From assembly GCA_016938455.1 (NCBI GenBank), contig JAFGUQ010000295.1, positions 1 to 39,446 of the forward strand: 39,446 bases of DNA, given 5' to 3'. The stretch comes from Clostridia bacterium (lineage in GTDB: Bacteria > Bacillota > Clostridia > DUPQ01). Positions 22,744 through 31,509 of this stretch are shown here, in pieces (position 1 is the first letter of the stretch; every line of letters begins with the position of its first letter). The position numbers and the translations under genes were made by a program. A model generated the notes under the pieces. The model saw only the letters and a list, made by a program, of their open reading frames with translations, was not told the origin of the DNA and did no database searches.

Positions 22744-24150
22744 TTATATCTCCAAAAATTCTTTCATGACCTGGCAGGCTTTATCAGCCTGCTCTTGGGA
22801 AGGCATTTCAGAAAAAACTCTTAAAAGAGGTTCTGTTCCTGAAAATCTTGCGATGATCCACCCGTTATTTCTGAAATTCACTTTCACACCATCCATATAG
22901 TTTGTATAATCAATGTCAAACGGAAATAAAGGCAGCTTTTTCTGTTCATAAAGCAAATCAATTAAGCTGTCTTTCTTGTCTGCTTTAAATGTGTAAGCAT
23001 TTTCGACCATGGTCCTGTATCCGTATTTTTCATAAATAACATCCAGTATCTGAGAGATTTTCATTTTTGTCACACTGATCATCTCAACAAGCAAACTAGC
23101 TGCAAAAACACCGTCTTTACCCTTGATATGTCCTCTTATCGTCAATCCGCCGCTGGACTCTCCACCTATGACTGCATTGGTTTCTTCCATCTTTTTGCTG
23201 ATATGCTTAAACCCGACCGGTACTTCATGACAGATGAATCCGAAATCTTTCGCCATGTCATCTAAAATATTCGTTGTTGCAATATTTCTGACAACATCTC
23301 CACCCCATCCCTTATATTTTACGAGATAATAGTATAGCAGAGCCATGATCTCATTCGGATGGATGAAATTTCCCTTATCATCAATCACTCCGAGTCTGTC
23401 TGCATCTCCATCAGTACCGATTCCAAGATCATACCCTTCTTCTTTAACAAGTTGTGTCAGTCTTCCTAATGTGGATGCGTTTGGTGAAGGAAGTTTCCCT
23501 CCGAAAAGTGTATCATGTCTGTCGTTGATAATATCAAGATCACATCTTAACGTCAGAAGAATGGTCTGCAGGCAGGTTTTTGAGACCCCATACATCGGAT
23601 CCAGAAGGATTTTCAGACCGGCGGATTTAATCGCCTTGTTATCCACCATTGTCAGAATTTCATCAATATATTCATTAAAGGGATCAATCACCTTAATATA
23701 TCCATTTGCCACTCCATCTTCAAAATCAACTGCCTTGACTGTTTTGACATTGGAAATAGCTGTTTCAATCATATCAGTTGTTTCAAGCGATGCATCCCGG
23801 CCTCCTGATGTGAACAGTTTTATCCCATTGTATAAAGCAGGATTATGACTGGCAGTCACTGCCATTCCATAATAGGTATCCAGACGTTTTACTTCGAACA
23901 TCACAAGCGGAGTAGGTGCGTTTTTTGCAATGAATAACACTTTTATATGATTCCCTGCCAGTACTTCACTCACCCATTTAGCTCCTACATCTGATAGAAA
24001 CCGTCTGTCATAACCAATAATAACCGGTTTGTTTTCCATCTGGTCACGATGGATTAAATCACATAATCCCTGTGTCAGCAGTCTGATATTTTCCTTTGTG
24101 AATTCATCGCCGATGATTGCTCTCCATCCGCCAGTTCCAAACTTAATCAT
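22744..24150 (-). CDS. Phosphoglucomutase/phosphomannomutase family enzyme
   Basis: A 468-residue alpha-D-phosphohexomutase. FGTGGWRAIIGDEFT at the N-terminus, the phosphoserine loop TASHNP (Ser101), the metal loop GTDGDADR (Asp247, 249, 251), the sugar-binding GGESSGG and the phosphate-binding RFSGTEPLLRV near the C-terminus are all present. It interconverts hexose-6-P and hexose-1-P; glucose or mannose specificity is unresolved. It overlaps the nucleotidyltransferase gene by 8 nt. Confidence 0.93.
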   Translation of the reverse strand: MIKFGTGGWRAIIGDEFTKENIRLLTQGLCDLIHRDQMENKPVIIGYDRRFLSDVGAKWVSEVLAGNHIKVLFIAKNAPTPLVMFEVKRLDTYYGMAVTASHNPALYNGIKLFTSGGRDASLETTDMIETAISNVKTVKAVDFEDGVANGYIKVIDPFNEYIDEILTMVDNKAIKSAGLKILLDPMYGVSKTCLQTILLTLRCDLDIINDRHDTLFGGKLPSPNASTLGRLTQLVKEEGYDLGIGTDGDADRLGVIDDKGNFIHPNEIMALLYYYLVKYKGWGGDVVRNIATTNILDDMAKDFGFICHEVPVGFKHISKKMEETNAVIGGESSGGLTIRGHIKGKDGVFAASLLVEMISVTKMKISQILDVIYEKYGYRTMVENAYTFKADKKDSLIDLLYEQKKLPLFPFDIDYTNYMDGVKVNFRNNGWIIARFSGTEPLLRVFSEMPSQEQADKACQVMKEFLEI

Positions 24151-24889
24151 TCTTCTGTCTCTCTTTCAAAATGTTTTCTAATGAGATGATTTCTTCCGGT
24201 GTATTAGCTCCATAGATCTCATCTGAATCATAAATGGTATGAACAACAATTTTAAATCCTTTTCTCTTCATGATTTCAGGTACTTCTGTCAGATAATATT
24301 CATTCTGATTATTTTTGTTACTGACTTCCTTAAGGCATGTGAAAAGTTTTTGTGAATCACAGATCATAATACCGACATTCACTTCTCTGATTTGCTTTTC
24401 ACTCTCACTGCAGTCTTTTTCCTCTTTCACATATTCAATCTGATGATTCTGATCTCTGATAATTCTACCATAATGAGGAATAGGTACCTCTTCATTCACA
24501 ACACTTGATAATATTGTACAGTCTGACATGTTTTCCTCATGAATCCTGAGAAGTTCACGGTAGGTGGCCTCTTTGCAAAGAGGCATATCACCAAAAGCAA
24601 TTAATACAGGGCCATTATAATCATGAAGTGCAGGCCATGCACATAAGGCAGCATGTCCGGTTCCAAGTTGTTTTGTCTGTAAAACATAAGTATATTTCCT
24701 TTTGGTATGTTCAATGATGGCATCCTTTTTGTACCCTACGACAAGTATGATTTCATCACAGAATGAAATACTGTCAAGTACATAGTCAAGCATCGCTTTA
24801 TGATGAACCTGTCGTAATGCTTTTGGAAGGTCATTGTGTTCATCATTAAGTCTTTTCCCTTTTCCTCCGGCAAGTATAATTGCTTTCAT
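24143..24889 (-). CDS. Sugar-1-phosphate nucleotidyltransferase (GlmU/RmlA N-terminal-like)
   Basis: A 248-residue single-domain protein. The nucleotide-binding motif is IILAGGKGKRLN (about 4-15) followed by PKAL. LGTGHAALCAW and IAFGDMPL are typical of GlmU-like uridylyltransferases. The acetyltransferase half of GlmU is absent, so it makes an NDP-sugar only. It starts inside the GHMP kinase stop (ATGA overlap) after a GGAGGAG SD. Together with the kinase and mutase it forms a sugar-activation set. Confidence 0.9.
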   Translation of the reverse strand: MKAIILAGGKGKRLNDEHNDLPKALRQVHHKAMLDYVLDSISFCDEIILVVGYKKDAIIEHTKRKYTYVLQTKQLGTGHAALCAWPALHDYNGPVLIAFGDMPLCKEATYRELLRIHEENMSDCTILSSVVNEEVPIPHYGRIIRDQNHQIEYVKEEKDCSESEKQIREVNVGIMICDSQKLFTCLKEVSNKNNQNEYYLTEVPEIMKRKGFKIVVHTIYDSDEIYGANTPEEIISLENILKERQKND

Positions 24890-25998
24890 ATTTTCTCCTC
24901 CACTTTCACACCCTCAGCAGGGATGACCACTTTTGTCTGATACCCTGCCTGATTAATGGCACTGATTATTTCCTTGGTTTTTTCTTTCTTGCAGAACACA
25001 TAGCAGCAGCCTCCACCACCTGAACCGTTAATCTTTCCGCCTAACGCCCCATGTTCATAGGCGAGTGAAAGAATTTTTTCAATGGCTACTGTTGAAATAC
25101 CCAGTCCTTCATTTAAGTTCTGATGATGATTTTTCAGCAGTGCTCCAAACTGACTGTCATCAATCATATGATTCTCATGTCCCTCCAGAAACTGTTTTAA
25201 AATAGCATAGTTATTCATCGCAGCCATCAATGGAATTTTCAGGTTTTCTTCCAGGTGGCTTATTTTTTCATCAAATTCGCGGTTCCCATACATTTCTCTG
25301 ATTGAAGGTAAGTCTTTTAACGCTTTGATCACAGGTTCTTTTGCATTTCTGAGCACTTTAATCGTATCTTTCTGCTCATTGCTGTCTACAAGGATAAAAT
25401 CACCTTCAGGAATATCATGAAGTGTTTGAACCACAGGATGGCTGATGCTTTCAAAATCAAAATGGCAGATGCCTCCGTAAACACTGGCAATGTGGTCCAT
25501 CTTCCCGCCTGGTTCATTGAATTCCGCCACTTCAGCCTGATATGCCATTTCTACAATATCATCCCTGCTGTCTTTAATATCAGCATCAATGACTTCCAGC
25601 ACTGCCTTGATGAATGCGACAATCATTGTACTGGATGAACACATTCCTTTTCCGATTGGAATCTCCGAGTCCATGATAACATCAAATCCGCAGGAGACAT
25701 CATATCCTCTCTTTTTAATGACATTGACTGCACTTCTGAAATAATCTCTGTGATGCCTGTATGTGATTGTTTCACCTGCATTGAAGATAATTTCCTCATA
25801 TTTATGGTCTACATTTACCTGATTTAAAGTATTGATACTAGAATCCTTGATTCTGACTTTTACCAAGCCATCATTTCTTTTATCGATACAGGCATAAAAT
25901 CTTAAATTGACTGCCATGGTCACTACTTCCAGCGACAGATAATCAAGATGTTCACCGAATAAACATAATCTGCTGGGCGTTGACACTGTGATGCTCAT
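24886..25998 (-). CDS. GHMP-family sugar kinase (galactokinase/mevalonate-kinase-like)
   Basis: A 370-residue protein. CLFGEHLDYL near the N-terminus is the galactokinase-family sugar site. The ATP-binding motif is PIGKGMCSSSTM (motif 2; the usual PxGxGLSSSAA is slightly changed, with Cys replacing Leu), and motif 3 is KINGSGGGGCCYVF near the C-terminus. It probably phosphorylates a sugar at C1, feeding the neighbouring nucleotidyltransferase; the sugar is unknown. ATG 25998 with GGAGG 5 nt upstream is chosen over 26010. Confidence 0.88.
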   Translation of the reverse strand: MSITVSTPSRLCLFGEHLDYLSLEVVTMAVNLRFYACIDKRNDGLVKVRIKDSSINTLNQVNVDHKYEEIIFNAGETITYRHHRDYFRSAVNVIKKRGYDVSCGFDVIMDSEIPIGKGMCSSSTMIVAFIKAVLEVIDADIKDSRDDIVEMAYQAEVAEFNEPGGKMDHIASVYGGICHFDFESISHPVVQTLHDIPEGDFILVDSNEQKDTIKVLRNAKEPVIKALKDLPSIREMYGNREFDEKISHLEENLKIPLMAAMNNYAILKQFLEGHENHMIDDSQFGALLKNHHQNLNEGLGISTVAIEKILSLAYEHGALGGKINGSGGGGCCYVFCKKEKTKEIISAINQAGYQTKVVIPAEGVKVEEKI

Positions 25999-26025
25999 GA
26001 TTCCCTCCAAAAATTTCCTATCATT

Positions 26026-26054
26026 ATCTTATGGTAAATACCATATAAAATCAA
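26026..26054 (-). promoter_or_regulatory. Possible internal promoter before the GHMP kinase
   Basis: Minus strand: TTGATT (26049-26054), a 17-bp spacer, TAAGAT (26026-26031). Both hexamers match only in part. It lies in the largest gap of the glycan operon after the GT2 start. Confidence 0.3.
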
Positions 26055-26059
26055 TAATT

Positions 26060-26476
26060 TTATTGCTTTCTAAACAGCAATAATGCCAGCCCTGCTCCAA
26101 AAGAATCAATGATGATATCAGTGATCATGAAGCTTCTTCCGTCAACAAAAAGCTGATGTACCTCATCACTTGCCGCATAGAACATGCAGAACAGAAAAGA
26201 CCAAAGCAACCTGTTCTTTATGGAACTAAAATTGTATCTGGCAGTTTTCGATACCAGTATTCCAAGGATGAAATATTCTGTTAAATGCGCTGCTTTTCTG
26301 ATGAGTGTTATAAAAAGGTCACTTTCAAAATCAATGCTATTCCCGAAAATACTTTTCAGGAAGTCAGTGATATAATAAGTCATTCCCAAAGAGTTAGTCG
26401 CTGTCTGACTTGAGTTATAGAAAATGAAACCCATCCAGATTATCAATAAAACAATGTACAGGTACTTTCTTTTCAT
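26060..26476 (-). CDS. VanZ-family membrane protein
   Basis: A 138-residue protein with about four hydrophobic segments and VanZ hallmarks: WMGFIFYNSSQ near the start, KAAHLTEYFILG in the middle and SDEVHQLFVDGRSFMITDII near the end. VanZ-like proteins are linked to glycopeptide tolerance and envelope functions; a mechanism is not established and nothing here shows a vancomycin operon. It overlaps the NusG-like gene by 4 nt. Confidence 0.92.
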   Translation of the reverse strand: MKRKYLYIVLLIIWMGFIFYNSSQTATNSLGMTYYITDFLKSIFGNSIDFESDLFITLIRKAAHLTEYFILGILVSKTARYNFSSIKNRLLWSFLFCMFYAASDEVHQLFVDGRSFMITDIIIDSFGAGLALLLFRKQ

Positions 26477-27006
26477 GGTTTCAGATTTAGCAAGTTGACA
26501 GATAAGTCAATCAGCTTCTCATTCCCGCCTACTGAAAGCTTTACTTTTGCTCTGCCTTTCCTTTTATTGACCGATATGATAATACCTTCCATAGCCTGTA
26601 ACGGACCATTCATCACATATATAGCATCACCTTCCATATACAGATCAGAGATACCGATATAATCATCTTCACAGTTCTGTAAAAGGCGGCTAAGGACCTG
26701 CACTTCTTCCTTGAAAAGCGGAAGTGGTCCTTTTTCGCTCTTTAAAAGGTAATAAACATCAGGAATGCTTTTCATTTTATAATAATCATCATTTTCGAAT
26801 TTTCCCTGAAATAAAATATATCCGCTGAAAAGAGGTTTCAAAACAGACACCCAGTTCTTCTTATGTCTTTCCTTAATAACTCTTTTAGGTGAATAAAACT
26901 TATACTTTCCCTCAAAGCTTTTTTCCAGGTTCTTTTTAATGGTATCTTCATTATTGGTTTTGACAAATAACGCAAACCATGGATCGTCTTCTGTTACTTC
27001 ATACAT
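26473..27006 (-). CDS. NusG-paralogue processive antiterminator (LoaP-like)
   Basis: A 177-residue protein: an N-terminal NGN domain (WFALFVKTNNEDTIKKNL, VLKPLFSGYILFQG) and a C-terminal KOW domain (PLQAMEGIIISVNKRKGRAKVKL, about 135-157). Position inside a polysaccharide operon, a basic N-domain, and divergence from housekeeping NusG all point to a specialised antiterminator such as LoaP of Bacillota, which helps RNA polymerase read through terminators in long glycan operons. This is inferred from family and context. It follows the sugar transferase by 3 nt. Confidence 0.85.
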   Translation of the reverse strand: MYEVTEDDPWFALFVKTNNEDTIKKNLEKSFEGKYKFYSPKRVIKERHKKNWVSVLKPLFSGYILFQGKFENDDYYKMKSIPDVYYLLKSEKGPLPLFKEEVQVLSRLLQNCEDDYIGISDLYMEGDAIYVMNGPLQAMEGIIISVNKRKGRAKVKLSVGGNEKLIDLSVNLLNLKP

Positions 27007-27009
27007 TGT

Positions 27010-28395
27010 TTATCCCTTTATTATCTTTATATTTTCATTATTCAATTCATTGGCATATCCGGTTTTTTGGTCTGTTTTCATTGACCCCAGATCAAGTATA
27101 ACGGTTCGTAAAGTCAGAAACAGTATTTTTATGTCCATATATACTGAGTAGCTTCTGATATATATCAGGTCATATCTGAGTTTATCTTTGGCGGAAGTTG
27201 AATATTTCCCCATAATCTGTGCTAATCCGGTAACACCGGCTTTGATGCTGTGTCTTTTATTATACAAAGGAATCATCTTCTCAAACTGCTCAACAAAGAC
27301 AGGTCTTTCAGGTCTTGGTCCAATCAGGCTCATATCTCCTTTGATGACATTGAAAAGCTGCGGGATTTCATCCAGCCTTGACCGTCTGAGGAGTGAACCG
27401 AACTTGGTGACTCTTTCATCATTGCTTGAAGCAAGCACTGCACCGGTGTGTTTTTCAGCATTATCTATCATTGTTCTGAATTTGATGATCTTAAACACTT
27501 TATTATTAATAGTTACTCTGTCCTGAAGAAAAAACACCGGACCTCTGGAAGTGATTTTAATCATTAAAGCACAGATTAGCATCACAGGAGACAAAATGAT
27601 AATCAATAAGGTTGAAATCAAAATATCCATCAGTCTTTTAAAATCCTGTTCAACCGCAGATAAACCAATATTATCAAGATACAGGTAAGGAGTATCATCG
27701 ATTTGAGTCAATCTGGGACGCATGATACTGATATCATATATTTCCGGAATAACAAACACTTTTTTATGAATTTTCTGGCATATATTGATTATATCACTTC
27801 TGTTTTCCTGGATAATATCCGCTCCTAAAACAATCTTGTCACAATGAAGCATCGCTTCTTCTATCCCCCTGATACCATCATCAACAAGGAAAATCGAGCT
27901 CACTCTGATTGATGTCAGTTTATTTTCAAGAAGATTATGCGCAATCTTATAAGCATCACTTTCATTCGCAACAATCATCAGACTGTCTACTGTCAATGTT
28001 CTCCTTATAATCAGCTCAAGCAGCAATCTTTCCACTACGATTAAAGCGGTTAAAATCATCAGTATGAAAAAAAACGAAATATGAATATGCACTAAATGCC
28101 AGTTTCTGATATTGATGAAGATATAAAAAGAAAGAAAGCCAAGTACACTTGCAACCATGCTGTTAAATATGACTTCACTATATCTTTTATAGGCACTTTT
28201 ATTCATGTCAAGCAATATAAACACAATCACCACTGTCAATATAGGCGCATAGATTATTTTTCTGATATTAATGATTCTGTCAATAAACTCGTCAGGAGGA
28301 TTACTGATGAAAATAACAAGAGCAAATACCACAGCAACAGTTACTATATCAATCAGAAATATTATGTAATTTTTAAAGAAATTATCTCTTTCCAT
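27010..28395 (-). CDS. Undecaprenyl-phosphate sugar-phosphate transferase (initiating enzyme)
   Basis: A 461-residue PHPT-type protein. The N-terminal half has about five membrane segments and a flavodoxin-like cytosolic region. The bacterial sugar transferase domain starts about residue 253 (FKRLMDILIS) and carries FKIIKFRTM, RRSRLDEIPQLFNVIKGDMS and the GPRPE motif. It loads a sugar-1-phosphate on undecaprenyl phosphate, the first committed step of surface glycan assembly. GAGGG lies just upstream of ATG 28395. Confidence 0.94.
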   Translation of the reverse strand: MERDNFFKNYIIFLIDIVTVAVVFALVIFISNPPDEFIDRIINIRKIIYAPILTVVIVFILLDMNKSAYKRYSEVIFNSMVASVLGFLSFYIFINIRNWHLVHIHISFFFILMILTALIVVERLLLELIIRRTLTVDSLMIVANESDAYKIAHNLLENKLTSIRVSSIFLVDDGIRGIEEAMLHCDKIVLGADIIQENRSDIINICQKIHKKVFVIPEIYDISIMRPRLTQIDDTPYLYLDNIGLSAVEQDFKRLMDILISTLLIIILSPVMLICALMIKITSRGPVFFLQDRVTINNKVFKIIKFRTMIDNAEKHTGAVLASSNDERVTKFGSLLRRSRLDEIPQLFNVIKGDMSLIGPRPERPVFVEQFEKMIPLYNKRHSIKAGVTGLAQIMGKYSTSAKDKLRYDLIYIRSYSVYMDIKILFLTLRTVILDLGSMKTDQKTGYANELNNENIKIIKG

Positions 28396-28401
28396 CTTCC
28401 C

Positions 28402-29469
28402 TCACACAGTTTCCCTGAAAAGTTCAATGTATCGGTTAACTGTTTTATTAATATCATATTTAGACATTATTTTACTGGCTCTTTTTTTAAGATAAGCTTG
28501 ATCACACGGTGCTTTGACAATTATTAAAATAGTATCTGCAATTTCCTTATAGTCTTTTGGAGTGTTAATGATTCCGTCACATTCGATTTCTTCTAGTGAC
28601 ATGATTGAAGGAGTCAGGGTGGACAGTGTTCTGGTACCTGAAGCCATTGCTTCCAGCGGAGTCAATCCGAAACCTTCATAAATTGATGCATTGATAAAAA
28701 GATCAGCATTCTTGTAATAGCCAAACAAGGTATCCCTGTCCATATGGCCAGTGACAATAACTCTGTTTGAAATACCAAATTTCTTTATAAACTTGAAAAT
28801 CTTTCCCTTTTCATTGATTTTCCCGATAATAATCAGATCATGATCAATCATTCCAGATACTTCATAAAATGCTTTCACAATGCTCAGAAGGTTCTTGCTG
28901 TAATCATCATTACCAATGCATAACAGGTACTTTTTCTTGTAGACGATTTCAACTCCCTGTCTGATATCCGCCAGCGGATTTTCAATGACAGTAATTTTTT
29001 CAGCAGTAATCTTTCTGGATTTATGCAGCAACTCTTTTTTGACAAATTCACTGACAGCAATTATTCTGTCACAGTTCATCAGGAATTTAACAGTTTTCCT
29101 CTGTTTCGCTCTGCTTACTTCTTTTGAATTAAGTCCATGAAGCAGTGCCATGCTTTTACAGGGAAGTTTACCATTCATAAGGTTGCTGGCATGAGGGTAA
29201 AACATGAGTCCTAAACTGTTTTTTGCAATATACTTATATAGAAACTTCTTATAGAAAGCACTGCCTTTTTTTCTCGTGACCACAATTCTCAGATTTTTAT
29301 ACAGTTTTCTGAGTTGCTTTTCTACTTTAGAATCTGTAAAAAAAACAATATTGCTTTTTATGTCATTTTCGCTGATTGCCTGCACAATATTAAGTGCAAT
29401 GATTTCCTCACCGGAAATCTTGTTGATGTCCTTGATAAACGTTAAGTCGAACCCTATTTTTGATGACAT
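28402..29469 (-). CDS. Group 4 glycosyltransferase
   Basis: A 355-residue GT-B protein. The C-terminal half carries the donor-binding motif ASIYEGFGLTPLEAMASG (E-x7-E pattern) and IIIGKINEKG. The N-terminal half lacks membrane segments. It adds a sugar to the growing lipid-linked glycan; donor and acceptor are unknown. ATG 29469 (MSSKIGFD) is chosen because AAGGAG sits 7 nt upstream; an earlier ATG at 29475 is too close to the SD. It overlaps the D-serine dehydratase gene by 16 nt. Confidence 0.9.
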   Translation of the reverse strand: MSSKIGFDLTFIKDINKISGEEIIALNIVQAISENDIKSNIVFFTDSKVEKQLRKLYKNLRIVVTRKKGSAFYKKFLYKYIAKNSLGLMFYPHASNLMNGKLPCKSMALLHGLNSKEVSRAKQRKTVKFLMNCDRIIAVSEFVKKELLHKSRKITAEKITVIENPLADIRQGVEIVYKKKYLLCIGNDDYSKNLLSIVKAFYEVSGMIDHDLIIIGKINEKGKIFKFIKKFGISNRVIVTGHMDRDTLFGYYKNADLFINASIYEGFGLTPLEAMASGTRTLSTLTPSIMSLEEIECDGIINTPKDYKEIADTILIIVKAPCDQAYLKKRASKIMSKYDINKTVNRYIELFRETV

Positions 29470-30689
29470 AAACATTCTCCTTCACGATACATTCTATCAT
29501 AAATATCATCAGGTACAAACAGTCCTCCTGTAGTCCAAATAATATGGTAACCTTCTTTATCCATATTTCCTGTATGTTTGACCCCCGGGATACCTGCAGC
29601 AGCAGATGGTTCAATTTTAATATTCTCACTTTTTTTCAGGTAATAAAGGTACCGGTACATGTCATCATCTTCGACAGTATAAAAACCGTCACACAGTTTT
29701 TCCATCATAGGTGCCACAAAATTTGAGGGAGAAGCTACAGCCAGACCATCCAGTCTTGTCTTGTTGTCAATACCATAATCATTCACATTCAAAGAGCCGA
29801 ATTTTTTTGTCATCACACCCATTAGCATGCTGGGACAATTGGTCGGCTCAGCAAAATAGCATTTTACATTTTCACCGAATATATGTTTGAATCCAAAAGT
29901 GATTCCTCCCGGTGAACCACCTACTCCGCAAGGGAGATACAGATACAGTTTTTGATTATCAGTAATATGGATATCAAGTGATTCAAACTGCTCTTTTATT
30001 CGCAGCGCTGCCACAGCATAACCCAGAAACAGGTCTTTTGAATTTTCATCATCCACGAAATGCTCATGACTGTTTTTTAGCGCCTGTTCTCTTCCCATTT
30101 TTGCAGCGAAGGTAAAATCGCCATCATGTTCAATGACCTGTACTCCTTTTCTGATAAGCCTGTCTTTTTTCCACTGCTTAGCCTCTTTTGACATATGGAC
30201 AATGGCATTGAACCCAAGTGCTTTTGACATGATACCGATACTTAATCCTAAATTACCCGTGGAGGCAACAGATAGTGTATAGTCTTTCAGACAGCTTCTT
30301 ATTTCACCCAGATGGTCTTCACTGATTTTTACTGAGTGTTCATTCAAAATGCTTTCTGTCACTTTAAGTACTTCATATATACCGCCTCTTGCTTTTATGG
30401 ATCCTGCAACTGCCAGATGGCTGTCAAGCTTCAGGTATAATTTCCCCTTCATACCCACAAAATATTGTTTCTGAAGGTTAAATGCACTTACTAGTGGTGA
30501 TTCAATAATTCCATCGCTGGTTTCAGCGAATAGAGTTCTGATAATGCCGCTGAATCGGGTCATTCTTTCTTTCGCTTCAATGATATCTGAAAGATGAATC
30601 GATAGTCCTTCAAGATATTTTGCAGGATTTTCCATTGCTTCACGATTCTCATAATAGACAGGAATCTTGTTACGTAATTTTTGCATCAT
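29454..30689 (-). CDS. dsdA: D-serine ammonia-lyase (DsdA type)
   Basis: A 411-residue fold-type II PLP enzyme. The PLP lysine is in SIKARGG (Lys99), a substrate-side loop in STGNLGLSIG (about 136-145), and the phosphate-binding glycine loop in CGVGGSPGG. YFAEPTNCPSMLMG is strongly typical of DsdA. The reaction is D-serine to pyruvate plus ammonia. It is flanked by and overlaps glycosyltransferase genes on both sides (ATGA with GT2; 16 nt with GT4), so it belongs to the glycan operon, an unexpected partner. No DsdC regulator or D-serine permease is present. Confidence 0.9.
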   Translation of the reverse strand: MMQKLRNKIPVYYENREAMENPAKYLEGLSIHLSDIIEAKERMTRFSGIIRTLFAETSDGIIESPLVSAFNLQKQYFVGMKGKLYLKLDSHLAVAGSIKARGGIYEVLKVTESILNEHSVKISEDHLGEIRSCLKDYTLSVASTGNLGLSIGIMSKALGFNAIVHMSKEAKQWKKDRLIRKGVQVIEHDGDFTFAAKMGREQALKNSHEHFVDDENSKDLFLGYAVAALRIKEQFESLDIHITDNQKLYLYLPCGVGGSPGGITFGFKHIFGENVKCYFAEPTNCPSMLMGVMTKKFGSLNVNDYGIDNKTRLDGLAVASPSNFVAPMMEKLCDGFYTVEDDDMYRYLYYLKKSENIKIEPSAAAGIPGVKHTGNMDKEGYHIIWTTGGLFVPDDIYDRMYREGECLCHQK

Positions 30690-31435
30690 AATTGTCTGAA
30701 TATTCCATGTAATGCATACAGCATAAAGTAAAAAACACTTTTGAATGCATTCAATCCTTCCGTTTTTCTATATACATCATATCTCCATCTGGCAGCTATG
30801 CGTTTATTACCCGACAAAGAGAGAGGTGATACTCTGTAGCTTGCCAGAATCTCATTCAATCCGGCAGTTTTAATGTTTTTTTTAACAAGCTGAAGCCACA
30901 GCACATAATCCTCGTGTTTGACATCAGGAAATGTTAAATCACTCAAGGTTTCTTTCTTCATGACTACTGTCAGCAATCCGATGTAGTTGTCGACAAGCAG
31001 AGAGTGATAGGTGCACTCGCTTCTTATTTTTCTTGGCTTTTTCTTAATTTTTTCTGACTGTTCATCAATGTAGTCATAGAGGGAATAACAGAATTGAATA
31101 TTGTTTTTTTCCATGAATGAAATCTGCTTTTCCAGTTTTTCTTCATACCAGAGATCATCACTGTCAAGAAAGGCTATATATTGACCAGTGGCATGTTCTA
31201 GGCACTTGTTTCTCGCATGAGAGACTCCCTTTGTCTCGCAGCTTAGAATTTTTATTTTCTCATGATTGACATATTGACTGATAATCTGATACGTGTGATC
31301 GGTTGAATGATTATCACAGATGATAAGTTCAAAATTCGGGTAAGTCTGGTGTAACACAGAATCAATGGACTGCTTAATGAACTTTTCGCAATTATATGCA
31401 GGCATAATGACAGATACAAGTTTCTGTTCCAACAC
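30686..31435 (-). CDS. Family 2 glycosyltransferase
   Basis: A 249-residue GT-A protein. N-terminal VSVIMPAYNCEKFIKQSIDS, DNHSTDHT and the metal-binding AFLDSDD motif are clear. C-terminal residues include an amphipathic segment that may touch the membrane. The start is GTG 31435 or TTG 31432, both behind the SD AGGGGG; the TTG spacing is slightly better. It is the first gene after the terminator hairpin at 31489-31509. Confidence 0.92.
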   Translation of the reverse strand: MLEQKLVSVIMPAYNCEKFIKQSIDSVLHQTYPNFELIICDNHSTDHTYQIISQYVNHEKIKILSCETKGVSHARNKCLEHATGQYIAFLDSDDLWYEEKLEKQISFMEKNNIQFCYSLYDYIDEQSEKIKKKPRKIRSECTYHSLLVDNYIGLLTVVMKKETLSDLTFPDVKHEDYVLWLQLVKKNIKTAGLNEILASYRVSPLSLSGNKRIAARWRYDVYRKTEGLNAFKSVFYFMLYALHGIFRQL

Positions 31436-31488
31436 TTTCCCCCCTTTTATTCTATTATTCTACTATAAAATAAAAAGAAGATAAAGAA

Positions 31489-31509
31489 AAACTGGTCATT
31501 GACCAGTTT
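31489..31509 (-). terminator. Strong hairpin between the aminotransferase and the glycan operon
   Basis: A perfect 9-bp stem aaactggtc/gaccagttt with a 3-nt loop, followed on the minus strand by a T-rich tract. It contains the aminotransferase stop codon (31508-31510). It could be a terminator overcome by the LoaP-like protein. Confidence 0.75.

Noticed and set aside
26031-26047. Short inverted repeat tatggtaaataccata
   Set aside because: The stem is only about 6-7 bp and is not followed by a T run; probably not a terminator.
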